Part shown: piece by piece, positions 16,504 to 25,700 of the stretch
Layout: every line of letters begins with the position of its first letter
Numbering within the stretch: the stretch's first letter is position 1
Source: Nitrospirota bacterium
Lineage (GTDB): Bacteria > Nitrospirota > Thermodesulfovibrionia > Thermodesulfovibrionales > JdFR-88
Assembly (NCBI GenBank): GCA_021840255.1
Contig: JAKBYX010000014.1
Location: 1-47,574 of the forward strand
Length of the DNA: 47,574 nucleotides
Direction of reading: 5' to 3'
The notes under the pieces: model-generated
The model's database searches: none
The model's input: only the letters and a program-made list of their open reading frames with translations
Told to the model about the DNA's origin: nothing
Program-made: the position numbers and the translations under genes

Positions 16504-16995
16504 ATGAAAAAGAGCAAAAGAGAGAAAATGAGCTCAAAAGGCATTGGAGGATTTTTAGCCGCCGCATTTACCTTTTTGACAATTGCCATACTTGCGTCGT
16601 GCCAGAGCGGCCCGCCCCAGATCAGCATCCAGGGTGCAAGGGCCCAACTTTCACCGGCGATATACGGAGAGGCCATGGTGACAATGACTATCAACAATAC
16701 TGGGGGGGCCGACGTGCTCAAAGGCGTCAGCATCGATATCCCCGGTGCCTCCGCAATGCTCCATATTATGAAGGGAAATCGCATGACGGAGGCCGCAATG
16801 GTCAAGATCCCGGGCGGAAAGGCCACTGTGTTCAAGATGGGAGGCAGCCATATCATGTTAGACGGCATGCCAAGGAGCATGGCCGCTGGCTCCGCATTTA
16901 CCATGACCCTGTTGTTTGAGAAATCGGGCGCAAAACAGCTGCGTCTGAAACTTGAAAAGGCCCCCGCAGCGCCCATGGCGATGCCCATGAGCTAA
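16504..16995 (+). CDS. PCu(A)C-type copper chaperone-like lipoprotein
   Basis: A protein of about 163 residues with a lipoprotein signal: basic N-terminus, hydrophobic stretch and lipobox LASC (Cys about 33), so probably membrane-anchored in the periplasm. The mature part matches the cupredoxin-like PCu(A)C/DUF461 fold, with the Met/His pattern HIMKGNRMTEAAM ... GGSHIMLDGM corresponding to the family's H-M...H-x-M copper site. Such proteins deliver Cu(I), for example to cytochrome oxidase. It lacks the usual His-rich tail but ends Met-rich (MAMPMS). I chose ATG 16504; ATG 16483 would add seven residues and itself overlaps the purine-rich ribosome-binding stretch. No Sco or oxidase genes lie nearby. 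Confidence 0.75.
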   Translation: MKKSKREKMSSKGIGGFLAAAFTFLTIAILASCQSGPPQISIQGARAQLSPAIYGEAMVTMTINNTGGADVLKGVSIDIPGASAMLHIMKGNRMTEAAMVKIPGGKATVFKMGGSHIMLDGMPRSMAAGSAFTMTLLFEKSGAKQLRLKLEKAPAAPMAMPMS

Positions 16996-17035
16996 AGATA
17001 TTTTTGTTTCTCCGCCGGCAAGACAAGGGGGCAGC

Positions 17036-17101
17036 ATGAAGAATATGAAAGGTATGTGGTCATCCTTTTTTTCCTTTTCCCGGCCTCATGTTTTAAAATA
17101 A
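17036..17101 (+). CDS. Possible 21-residue peptide
   Basis: An ATG at 17036 preceded by AAGGGGG at five-base spacing opens a 21-codon frame ending at a TAA. The peptide is Met/Phe/Ser-rich with no recognisable domain. The strong ribosome site is the only reason to list it. It may be a leader of the phosphatase gene that begins 30 bases later, or chance. Confidence 0.2.
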   Translation: MKNMKGMWSSFFSFSRPHVLK

Positions 17102-17131
17102 GATTCATAAAGAGATCGAAAGGCGGCCGCG

Positions 17132-17716
17132 ATGGCTTATAGAGAGAAACCGCAGACTGAAAAACCCGCTCCCAAAAAAAAGACAGGCCGGAGGATCTTA
17201 ACCGCCGTCATTATCATTCTTTTGATGCCGGCCGGTTATTTTCTGCTCATTTTCGGCAATGGCAATTTTCACGCTGTGACGCCGGGGGAGGCGTACAGGT
17301 GCGCCCAGCCCGATTACAACCGGCTTGAATATTACATGAAGACTTACGGGATAAGGAGCATTGTCAACCTGCGCGGCAGTAACCCCGGCGACAAGTGGTA
17401 CCAGGATGAAATAAGGTTCAGCCTGGCCAACGGGATAAAACATTATGACGTTGCTCTTTCCGCCACCACGGACCCCACAGCCGCACAGATGAGTGAGCTC
17501 ATGATGATAATACGGAGCGCGCCCAGGCCGGTACTGATACACTGCAAGTCCGGGGCCGACAGGTCCGGACTGTTTGCCGCGATGTGGAAGGAAGTTGCCG
17601 ACGGAGAAAACAAATCAGAGGCAGATAAACAGCTTTCGATCCGTTACGGGCATATGCCCGTTGGAGGCACAACCGTGATGGACCATGTCTTCCTTTCATG
17701 GCAACCGGCCAGATAA
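17132..17716 (+). CDS. Membrane-anchored dual-specificity/tyrosine phosphatase-like protein
   Basis: A 194-residue protein with a basic N-terminus, one membrane helix (about residues 20-42, RILTAVIIILLMPAGYFLLI) and a cysteine-phosphatase domain. The P-loop HCKSGADRSG carries the CX5R active site (Cys about 139). VTPGEAYRCAQPDYNRLEYY and GIRSIVNLRG upstream are typical of the Siw14/DSP-like subgroup. Positive-inside topology predicts a periplasmic catalytic domain. It is convergent with the glucan water dikinase homologue, only 30 bases away. In plants, dual-specificity phosphatases (SEX4, LSF2) remove the phosphate that GWD adds to starch; here the carbohydrate-binding module is absent and the compartment may differ, so a shared pathway is speculative. 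Confidence 0.85.
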   Translation: MAYREKPQTEKPAPKKKTGRRILTAVIIILLMPAGYFLLIFGNGNFHAVTPGEAYRCAQPDYNRLEYYMKTYGIRSIVNLRGSNPGDKWYQDEIRFSLANGIKHYDVALSATTDPTAAQMSELMMIIRSAPRPVLIHCKSGADRSGLFAAMWKEVADGENKSEADKQLSIRYGHMPVGGTTVMDHVFLSWQPAR

Positions 17717-17729
17717 AATCTCTGGCCGG
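17705..17729 (+). other. Strong hairpin between convergent genes
   Basis: A perfect 9-bp inverted repeat, CCGGCCAGA (17705-17713) and TCTGGCCGG (17721-17729) with a 7-base loop, includes the phosphatase stop codon. It has no T-run on either side in the proper place, so it is not a standard intrinsic terminator. It may stabilise both 3' ends or act with Rho. Confidence 0.55.
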
Positions 17730-17746
17730 GAAAATAAATTAAAAGA

Positions 17747-20700
17747 TCAAAAAAAGCCGACCTGGGGGCGCGTCTGTACGATGTAATACTGCCCTCCCGA
17801 AAAAGCCCCTTCGATGTCCTGGGGCGGGCCCATCGCCTCCTCCACCGCCATGCCCAGCCTGGCTATTCCGGTTAACAGTCCGTCCCTGAATTCTTCATCC
17901 CATACCAGAGGGGTGTCAGAGTAATCCAGCACCCTTTTTACCGGAGAAGGCAGAACAAAGCTGTCATAAAGGCCTGCCCCGGCGTACCCCTCAAGGTCCT
18001 CCCCGTTGGAATCGGAGCGGAATATGAGGCCGCCGCCGAAAAGTCCCATGCTTTTGCTTGGAAAAGAAAGGGGCTTTGGCTTCCCTCCATCTTTCCTGCA
18101 CACGAAATCCAGCGCCCTTCCCGGATAATTTGCGGCCAGGCTTTCTCCCAGTCCCAGCACGGCTTGGGCAAATACCTCCCCGCGGTCCCCGGAGACCGGG
18201 TTTGCGGTATGTATCACAAAACTGTAATCCGCTTTCACCACCTCCTGAATAAGGACCGACATCACAAGATCCTCATGATTAATGCCGTTCGTAATGCGGC
18301 TCAGGTACGCTCTTTCATTCCACTTAGAGGCCCATACGCTCTTTATGCATTGCCAGGCGTTTTCCCAATCAGAAGGCCAGGGAAGTCCGGCCCCGGTCAT
18401 AATCTCCTTAAGCGCACTTTCCAGTTCGCCCGGCGGTGTAAGGCCAAGGACAACTTCCTTCATGCGGGGAAGTGACCCAATGCCTTCCGCAGGCCCGGCC
18501 GCAAGCTCCTGGAGAAGCCTTTCATATTCCAGGGCAGACCGCCTGTTCGCCTCACCCGAGAGCACCTTGTCAAAAACCCCGAAAGGGAGGGCCGCCGAGC
18601 GAGGCATCTTTATCCATGAAGGGAGCCTGTCCCGAACGATCTTCAGGTTGTTGGACTTATACCCCACTTTTTGGGCGGTGAAGCCCTGCATGGCAATGGC
18701 ATAGGACGTAAACCGGTGCCTTATCAGCGTGGCATGCGCCTGCCTTGCGCGCATGGGCGCTTCCTCTTCCCCCGCAGCCTCCCTGAAAGAAACAGCGTTC
18801 ATTCCGTGCTCCTCAACCATAAGCAGCCGTCCCCTGAAGGATTTCAGTTCTTCCAGTTCCGGCCCGTCGAAACAAGTGGCAAAGAGCACTCCCGAGTTCC
18901 TGGCCCTTATCGCCAGATGTGAAAGGCTGTCCACGATCACGGGCGTCACTATGGCCGCGACCCCGCGCGGTATCTCCTCATCTCCCGCCACCGAGTTTGC
19001 CGCAACGACCACCGGCCGCAAAAAGTCTTTGCCCTGTATCTCCTTAAGGGCATTCACAACAATGACCTCTCCCACGCCTTTGCCCCCGCTTACGACCAGC
19101 CAGTCGCCCAGCCCCGCGCTTTTCCTCAACACCGGACCAAGCGCGCTTAAAAGCGCGGACAGCGCAAATACCGGGCGGCCGCGAAGGACCTCTTCCGTGA
19201 ACAGATCGACCGTCCACGGCGAGGCATGGAACTCCCTGCCAAGATATGCGGCCCTGGGCTGAAGCATATCATGGAAATGCCTTGAGGCGGAGCCTATGGC
19301 CCTAAGCATACGCTCAACCGCAGCCTCCGCGCGCAAAGACCATTCCATGCCAGCATCACCCGCATTTTCAAGAAGCCGCCAGAACTTAAGCGATAAAGAG
19401 AATTCCTCGCTGGCATGCGAGAGGGAGACATTCTCAAGAGCAAACCCCGTTGCGCGGACGATCTGTAATTGGGTGAGATGCCCCAGGCTTCGTTCCACGA
19501 CCTGACGGACGAAACCCTCCAGCGCCATATCCAGGAAGAGGAGGTCCCGGACCCTGTGGGCTGGCCCTGAGGCAAAAAGCTCTTTTGAAAGCCGTCTGCG
19601 GGCTTCGAGCGCCTTTTCAAGCAAGGCCTCATTATCCTGCGTGCTCTGTTTTTCCAGGAGGAAATCCAGCAGGGACGACATGACGGCATCCAGAAGATGT
19701 TTCGCGTTTAGTACGGCAGTCCCCAGGTCGGCGCCCGAGTGCACTTCCTTAAGGATGTGAAGGAAGTGCTCAAAATCATTTATAAGGGGGTCCTTCAGAT
19801 GCGGAATGAAGTCCGGGTCCGTCGTTATTGGCCTTTCATAGCTTCTGATGCGCTCCCGCGTTATGCCGCCCTGTTCGAGTTTACGGTAAAAACGGTCCAG
19901 GTCTCCGCCGGAGCGCAAAAATTCCAGGTAGGCTTCACATATCACAACATCATCGGGCGTTGTGTTATTGTGCAGTTTCTGGTGCCACTCTTCCATGAAG
20001 TGGCCCGCCATCTCTTTTATGTGGTGCCGGTGCATGATGTTCAGCACCTCGTCCCGGACGCGCTGCGCGTTGCTGCCCCTGCCCAGGGTAGACATTGCAA
20101 GCCTTATTACCTCGCGCTCCGCAGGCCGGGCCCCGGAGAACCTGTCCGCGAGCTTCATGGTCAGCCGGTCCATGGAGTGCCCAAGCTCACGGGGCTTCGT
20201 ATTATAATTTCTCTGCCAATCGAGCTGCCGCAGGGCGGAAAAACGAAGCCAGACGTAGATCAGCCACAGGCATTCGAGGTCGTCCCTTCCGATACGGTCA
20301 AGCAATTCATAACACAGGTCAAACCGGTGCATCAGGGTCCAGGACTGCTTTCCAGTCTCTTTTTCTATTATCTCGCGCGCGATGGAGTCACATGAGGCAA
20401 GCGGACCAGGAGGGGCAGGCGAAACTTCCGCGGCGGATATCCCGATACGGTAATTGCGCCCACGGTTGTTGTCCCAGCGTCCCTCATCGGGAAAGAAAAG
20501 CACAAAGTTCAGCCACTTGGCGCCGGGTGTTTTTTCAAACCTGATGATTACCCCCCCATTTTTTCCCTCAAGCGGCGTCTGCACCGCGGAGGAACCAAAA
20601 ATCCGGCTGCCCTCGGGCCAAAGATCCTGCGGGGGTATGCGCCATGGTTCCTGGGGGGAATCACTTATCCCCCAATGGAGGACACACTTCTTCGCAGTGT

Positions 20701-20797
20701 CCCCGCTTAAAGTTATCTCGGTCCTGCCAGAAAGCTCCTGCACCCGGACCGCTATGAGCACGCCTGAACCGGTCTGTATTTTTTCTTCTCTGTTCAT
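17747..20797 (-). CDS. Alpha-glucan water dikinase (GWD) homologue
   Basis: A 1016-residue protein that closely follows plant GWD1/R1, which transfers the beta-phosphate of ATP to glucosyl C6 of starch. Residues about 10-120 form one CBM45-like starch-binding module (CVLHWGISDSPQEPWRIPP). About 265-325 carry FMEEWHQKLHNNTTPDDVVI and GITRERIRSYERPI, nearly identical to the plant helical region. The phosphohistidine domain has DSLSHLAIRARNSGVLFATC with catalytic His 627. The C-terminal ATP-grasp domain shows VWASKWNERAYLSRI, VIHTANPVSGDRGEVFAQ, YPGRALDFVC, IFRSDSNGEDLEGYAGAGLY and DIEGAFSGGQYYIVQTRPQ. Plant GWD1 has two CBM45 modules and about 1400 residues; this has one. There is no signal peptide, so it is cytoplasmic. 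PPDK and PEP synthase share only the general fold. The likely substrate is glycogen or a related alpha-glucan (inference). Confidence 0.93.
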   Translation of the reverse strand: MNREEKIQTGSGVLIAVRVQELSGRTEITLSGDTAKKCVLHWGISDSPQEPWRIPPQDLWPEGSRIFGSSAVQTPLEGKNGGVIIRFEKTPGAKWLNFVLFFPDEGRWDNNRGRNYRIGISAAEVSPAPPGPLASCDSIAREIIEKETGKQSWTLMHRFDLCYELLDRIGRDDLECLWLIYVWLRFSALRQLDWQRNYNTKPRELGHSMDRLTMKLADRFSGARPAEREVIRLAMSTLGRGSNAQRVRDEVLNIMHRHHIKEMAGHFMEEWHQKLHNNTTPDDVVICEAYLEFLRSGGDLDRFYRKLEQGGITRERIRSYERPITTDPDFIPHLKDPLINDFEHFLHILKEVHSGADLGTAVLNAKHLLDAVMSSLLDFLLEKQSTQDNEALLEKALEARRRLSKELFASGPAHRVRDLLFLDMALEGFVRQVVERSLGHLTQLQIVRATGFALENVSLSHASEEFSLSLKFWRLLENAGDAGMEWSLRAEAAVERMLRAIGSASRHFHDMLQPRAAYLGREFHASPWTVDLFTEEVLRGRPVFALSALLSALGPVLRKSAGLGDWLVVSGGKGVGEVIVVNALKEIQGKDFLRPVVVAANSVAGDEEIPRGVAAIVTPVIVDSLSHLAIRARNSGVLFATCFDGPELEELKSFRGRLLMVEEHGMNAVSFREAAGEEEAPMRARQAHATLIRHRFTSYAIAMQGFTAQKVGYKSNNLKIVRDRLPSWIKMPRSAALPFGVFDKVLSGEANRRSALEYERLLQELAAGPAEGIGSLPRMKEVVLGLTPPGELESALKEIMTGAGLPWPSDWENAWQCIKSVWASKWNERAYLSRITNGINHEDLVMSVLIQEVVKADYSFVIHTANPVSGDRGEVFAQAVLGLGESLAANYPGRALDFVCRKDGGKPKPLSFPSKSMGLFGGGLIFRSDSNGEDLEGYAGAGLYDSFVLPSPVKRVLDYSDTPLVWDEEFRDGLLTGIARLGMAVEEAMGPPQDIEGAFSGGQYYIVQTRPQVGFF

Positions 20798-20921
20798 GGA
20801 TGCCTTACCGTCAAATGACCTTTTTATTTTGTTTTTATTTTATGGATGTCTTATTTATAGTTTACTTGAAAAACCAAAAACCTCTGCGGTTTCCGACGCC
20901 CAAAGCAAATCAAAAGGAAGG

Positions 20922-20949
20922 TTGCGGACTTCTCTATGGGATGTATAAT
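20922..20949 (+). promoter_or_regulatory. Promoter predicting a leaderless mRNA
   Basis: TTGCGG at 20922-20927, a 16-base spacer and a perfect TATAAT at 20944-20949. The Slp-family ATG starts seven bases after the -10, exactly where transcription should begin, and there is no Shine-Dalgarno site between. The divergent dikinase gene starts 160 bases away; the AT-rich part nearer that gene may hold its promoter. Confidence 0.55.
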
Positions 20950-20956
20950 TTAAAGC

Positions 20957-21622
20957 ATGAAGAGAATCGCGCTTGCATCATTCGTTTTAATGTTACTTTT
21001 GATCCCGGCCTGCACCAGGCCGGTAATAAAAGAGAACCTTCTTGAGGAAGGTACAAGGGATGTGTCCTTGTCCGCGCTTTCCGCCAACCAGAATTTGTAC
21101 AGGGGAAAGCTTTTCATTCTTGGGGGCATAATAGCAAACACCACGGTGACGGATGAAGGCACGGTTATAGAGGCCCTTTATGTGCCGGTGGACGATAAAG
21201 GCTATCTTGAAGAGGCGCCGGGCCGCGGAAGATACCTCGCCATCTGGCCTAAAGCAAGCGGCATACTGGACCCCATGCTCTACAGGCGGAACAGGGAGAT
21301 AACGGTTGCCGGTACATTCGAGGGGCTACGGAAAGGGAAACTGGGAAAGACAACCTACTTATTCCCCGTTTTTGATGCGGTACAGGTATTTCTCTGGAAA
21401 GAGGCCCCCTACTATCCCGCTTATTATTACTCTCCATACTACTATGGCCCCTATTACCCTTATTATTATCCTTATTACTACTCTTACCCTTACTACTATC
21501 CTTATTCCTTCGGATTTGGCTTCGAGTTCGGGAACGAATATGAAGAGCACGAGGAGAATGAATTCCACGGCCGTGAATTCCAGGGGGGGTCAGCACCCTC
21601 AAGGTCTTTTGAAAGACGGTAG
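20957..21622 (+). CDS. Slp-family outer-membrane lipoprotein with Tyr/Pro-rich tail
   Basis: A 221-residue protein with a lipoprotein signal ending in the lipobox LIPAC (Cys 19) followed by Thr-Arg, so outer-membrane sorting is likely. The body (about 28-150) matches the Slp (starvation-inducible lipoprotein) family: RGKLFILGGIIANT, YVPVDDKGYLEEAPGRGRYL and REITVAGTFEG. After that comes an unusual segment of about 45 residues made almost wholly of Tyr and Pro with Ser and Gly, then an acidic/Phe-rich end. Slp in E. coli is induced in stationary phase and acid stress, but its molecular role is not settled. The gene is probably monocistronic, since the next gene has its own ribosome site about 100 bases on. 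Confidence 0.78.
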   Translation: MKRIALASFVLMLLLIPACTRPVIKENLLEEGTRDVSLSALSANQNLYRGKLFILGGIIANTTVTDEGTVIEALYVPVDDKGYLEEAPGRGRYLAIWPKASGILDPMLYRRNREITVAGTFEGLRKGKLGKTTYLFPVFDAVQVFLWKEAPYYPAYYYSPYYYGPYYPYYYPYYYSYPYYYPYSFGFGFEFGNEYEEHEENEFHGREFQGGSAPSRSFERR

Positions 21623-21727
21623 GCAAGAAAGAAAATAAAAATAAAAATGAAAAACGCATTCCGGACCAGCAACTGAAAAAAATTTCCCAAACTTGATTTT
21701 TCTCAAATGTAACAGGGGGGCACTTCC

Positions 21728-22588
21728 ATGCACAAAAGATTGCCTTTGACGGGAGGACTAAGCAGGCGGAGCTTTCTTTCTTCCGGCCTTGTCCTTGCCG
21801 CATCATCCGTCCTGCACCTGCCTGAAACCGCTCTGGCGGAGACATTTTCAAATGAAACATCTTCAAATGGCGGGGAAGACTTCACATATGACGGCAGCAC
21901 CTACCCCTGTCCCATCCCCTGGCTGGATAAGAACGGAAGCCACAACCAGCCGGCCGGTCCCGGCAATGAGCCCTCTCATATATATCACTTCAAAGGCAGG
22001 GTGGCCCGGTGCAGTGATTTCGCCGGCATGGGCACTGACAACAAGGGAAACCGCCTGGCCTTCGGAAGCCCTACCACTGACAACGGTGTCATGCAGGGCG
22101 AATATTTCACGGGAAGGGAGGTACATAAAGGGACTTTCGCCCATTTATGAGTGACCCTCTTCAAGGGGCAGTTGTCCCACGAAAACCAGGTGCATGACTT
22201 CCATCCCCCGGTAGGATTCTGCGGGCTTTACTGGGTGATTCCCATGCCCGAAGGCGGCCTAAAGTTCAGCGACGGCGGGAAAACGGCGGTCCTCGATCTT
22301 AAAGGCGTCAGCGTTATCGACCAACCCACATGGCCCAAATTCCAGGCCAGGGCAACACCGGCCAGAATGAGCATAAAGATAGTTTGGAAGGCCACCGGTG
22401 AGAAGGTCAGCTACAACGACCCGCAAAAACAGTTCCGGGTGTACGGGCACAAAGCCGTGGCGCAGATGGAGGCGGCGGTGGAGGTGCCCCAGACCGGCTT
22501 TTCGTGGAAGTCCGATCCGCTGGAGACATCCAGGGCAAAATTCGCCATCATAGGGGAAGAGGCAAACGGGAAATATTACACCCCCTGA
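21728..22588 (+). pseudogene. Tat-exported protein interrupted by in-frame TGA
   Basis: A frame of 286 codons from an ATG at 21728 (AGGGGGG upstream) to a stop at 22588, broken only by TGA at codon 141 (22148-22150). The N-terminus has a twin-arginine signal, LSRRSFLSSGLVLAASSV, cleaved near ALA, so the product would be folded before export to the periplasm. The two halves read as one continuous soluble protein with Cys residues in YPCP, ARCSDF and GFCGLY. I do not recognise the family. Possibilities are a nonsense mutation, a sequencing error, or selenocysteine: a hairpin GGGGC-AGTT-GTCCC at 22165-22178 places a G-containing loop about 20 bases after the TGA. Restart at the adjacent GTG (22151) is unlikely because no ribosome site precedes it. 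Confidence 0.55.
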
Positions 22589-22716
22589 CCGTTTCCCGTC
22601 CTTTCTTTTTTCAGTCTTTTATTCAGGCCCAGGTAGCCTCTTAGTTTGGTTTGAATGGAAGGGAACACGCCAGACGAGGCGGATTTCGCTCAAACTAAAA
22701 CCCTGCTTGATTTTAC

Positions 22717-25700
22717 CTATTCAGGATTTTTTGCCGGTGGCCCTTCCGGCGCCGGTCTTTTTGAGCGGTCCACTGCCAGAAGCATGTACATCGCGGGCAC
22801 CACAAAGAGCGTAAACAAGGTCCCTATCGCTATGCCCGTCATTATCACAAGGCCCATATTATAGCGGCCTACTGCTCCCGCCCCGGAGGCTGTAACCAGG
22901 GGAAGAACGCCCAGTACCATTGCCGCGGTGGTCATAAGTATTGGCCGCAGACGTATGGCGGCGGCCATCTCTACCGCCTCCCTCTTGCTCTTGCCCTCAC
23001 CCTGCAGGTCGTTGGCAAACTGAACTATCAGGATGCCGTGTTTGCTTATGAGCCCGATGAGGGTCACCAGTCCCACTTCGGTAAAGATGTTCAGGCTCGC
23101 GCCGCCAACCCCCAGGCTTATGAATATCATCGCCCCGCATATGGACATGGGCACGCTCACAAGCACGATGAGAGGGTCCCTGAAACTCTCAAACAGGGCG
23201 GCAAGGGCCAGAAAGATGATTACCAGCGCAAAGAAGAACGTGACAAGCAGCGCCTTTGATTCCTGCATGTACTGCCTCGATTGTCCCGCATAATCGATCG
23301 TGTACCCGGAAGGAAGCACACCCTTTGAGAGGCTTACCAGGCCGGCCAGTGCCTGCCCCAGGGAAACGCCTCCCACGGGCACCGCCGAAATGGTGGCTGA
23401 ATTCAACTGCTGAAAATGATTGAGCGATTCCGGCACGACGGACGTCTTCAGACTGGCAACGGTCGAGACCGGGACGGGTATGCCGCCCGAAGTATTTATA
23501 TAATAGCTCTCCAGATCGCTTGCGTTGAGCCTGTGGCGCTGCATCACCTGGGGTATGACCTTGTAGGAGCGGCCGGCCAGGCTGAAATAATTTACATATC
23601 CGCCGCCCAGCATGGACCCCAGCGCCCCGCCTATATCGTTCATGGTCAGGCCCAGCTGGGCCGCCTTGTCCCGTTCGAACTCAATGGTGCTCTGGGGCTT
23701 GTCTATCTTCAGGTCGCTGTCCACATATGCAAACATTCCGCTTGAGCGCGCCTTCCGTACCAGCTCCTGGGACACACCATTCAGCCGCTCGAACGGCTCG
23801 GTCGTATCAACCACAAATTGTACCGGCAATCCCCTCCCGCCTCCGGGCAGCGGAGGCGGCTGGAATGCGACGCTCTCAAGTCCGGTTATGCCGCCAAGCT
23901 TTCCCTGAAGGTCAGGCTGCAGCTGCATTGTGGTTTTCTTGCGCTTGTCCCACGGTTTCAAAACCATGCCCGCGATACCGGAATTCAGTCCGTTTATGCC
24001 GTCAAGCTGAAAGATATGGTCAGTTTCCGGATAACCGGCCATAAGCCTGTAGATCTGCCTGGTGTAGAGCATGGTCTGCTCCAGCGCTGCATCGGGGGCT
24101 CCCGTGGCCAATGCGATGATGACACCCTGGTCTTCCTGGGGGGCAAGCTCGCTCTTTGCGTTCTTGTAAAGAAAATAGTTGCTGAAAAGAACCGCCGCGG
24201 CGAATACCACGGTAACCGGCAGATATGCAAGTGAACTGTGCAAAATGCGCTGGTATCCCCCCCGCAACCTTCCGAACTGGCGGTCCACAATGTCCATGAA
24301 CCGGTGGCTGCTGCCCGCATACGGTTTTAGAAAACGCGAACACATCATGGGAGAAAGGGTCAGCGCAATGATCGCGGAGACGGCCACCGTGCCCGCCAGG
24401 GTATATGCGAATTCCGTAAAAAGCGCCCCGGTAAGGCCGCCCATGAAACCTATGGGCACATATACGGCAACCAGAACAACGGAAATGGCGATGATCGGAT
24501 TTGCGAGCTCCCGCGCCCCTTGGTATGCGGCATTAAGAGGGGTCAGGCCGTCTTCGATGTGGCGGTGCACGTTCTCAACCACTATTATCGCATCGTCCAC
24601 CACCAGCCCTATCGCCAGCACCAGGGCAAGCAACGTAAGCAGGTTTATGGTATAGCCAAGCACCAGCATGATGAAAAACGCCCCTATAAGAGAAAGCGGC
24701 ATGGCCACTGTGGGGATGACAACCGACCTGGGCGAGCCAAGGGACAAAAATATCACCAGTGTAACTATCAGCAGCGCCTTGGCTATCGTGCTTATTACCT
24801 CCCTGATGGAGCTGTTCACGTACTTGGTCGCGTCGTAGACGATCCGCCCGCTCAAGCCCTGGGGCATTTGCTGCTGAATTGACGGAAATATCCTGTGGAT
24901 ATCGCTGATAACAGACAACAGGTTGGCTGTGGGCGCCACCTTGATGCCGATATAGACCGCGCTCTTGCCGTCAAAAAACACGGATGTATCATAATTTTCC
25001 GCGCCAAGCGTAACGTTGGCGACGTCGCCAAGGCGTACGATGGCGTTGTTTTGCGATTTTATTACGAGGTCCCTGAACTCATCAACTGTGTGCAGCCCGG
25101 TGGCGGCCGTCAGGTCCACGGTCACCATCTGGCCCTTGGTCCGTCCGACGGCGGAAATGAAATCGTTGTTTGCCAGGGCACGGCTGATGTCCGAGCCCGT
25201 AACGCCATAGGCGGCCATCTTCCCGGGGTCCAGCCACGCCCGCAGGGCGAACCGCTGTTCGCCAAGTATTTCGGCGGTCTGTACGCCGTCGATGGCCTGC
25301 AGCTTGGGCTGCACCACACGTATAAGATAATCGGTTATCTTGTTGGTAGGCAGCACCTTGCTGTAAAAACCTATGTACATGGAATCAACCGTCTCGCCTA
25401 TGGCCACGGTGATAACCGGCGTCTGGCCCTCTTTCGGCAACTGGTCCAGCACTGCGTTCACTTTTGAGCTGATGTCGGTCAGCGCCTTGCTGGCGTCGTA
25501 ATTCAGGCGCAGGTTGGCCTCGATGGTGCTCTGCCCCAGGGTACTCGTGGATGTCATGTAATCGATGCCGCTTGCCTGCGCTATGGAACTTTCAAGGGGG
25601 GTTGTGATAAAACCGGCAACCAGCGCCGGGTCTGCGCCGTAATAAGTGGTCGCTACGGTCACCACGGCGCTTTGTATTTCCGGATATTCGCGTATCTTTA

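Noticed and set aside
22148..22150. Genome-wide UGA-to-Trp recoding as the cause of the in-frame TGA
   Set aside because: Many genes here end in TGA at exactly the expected family C-terminus (rsmB, lptA, rluD, the efflux channel gene), so TGA is a normal stop.
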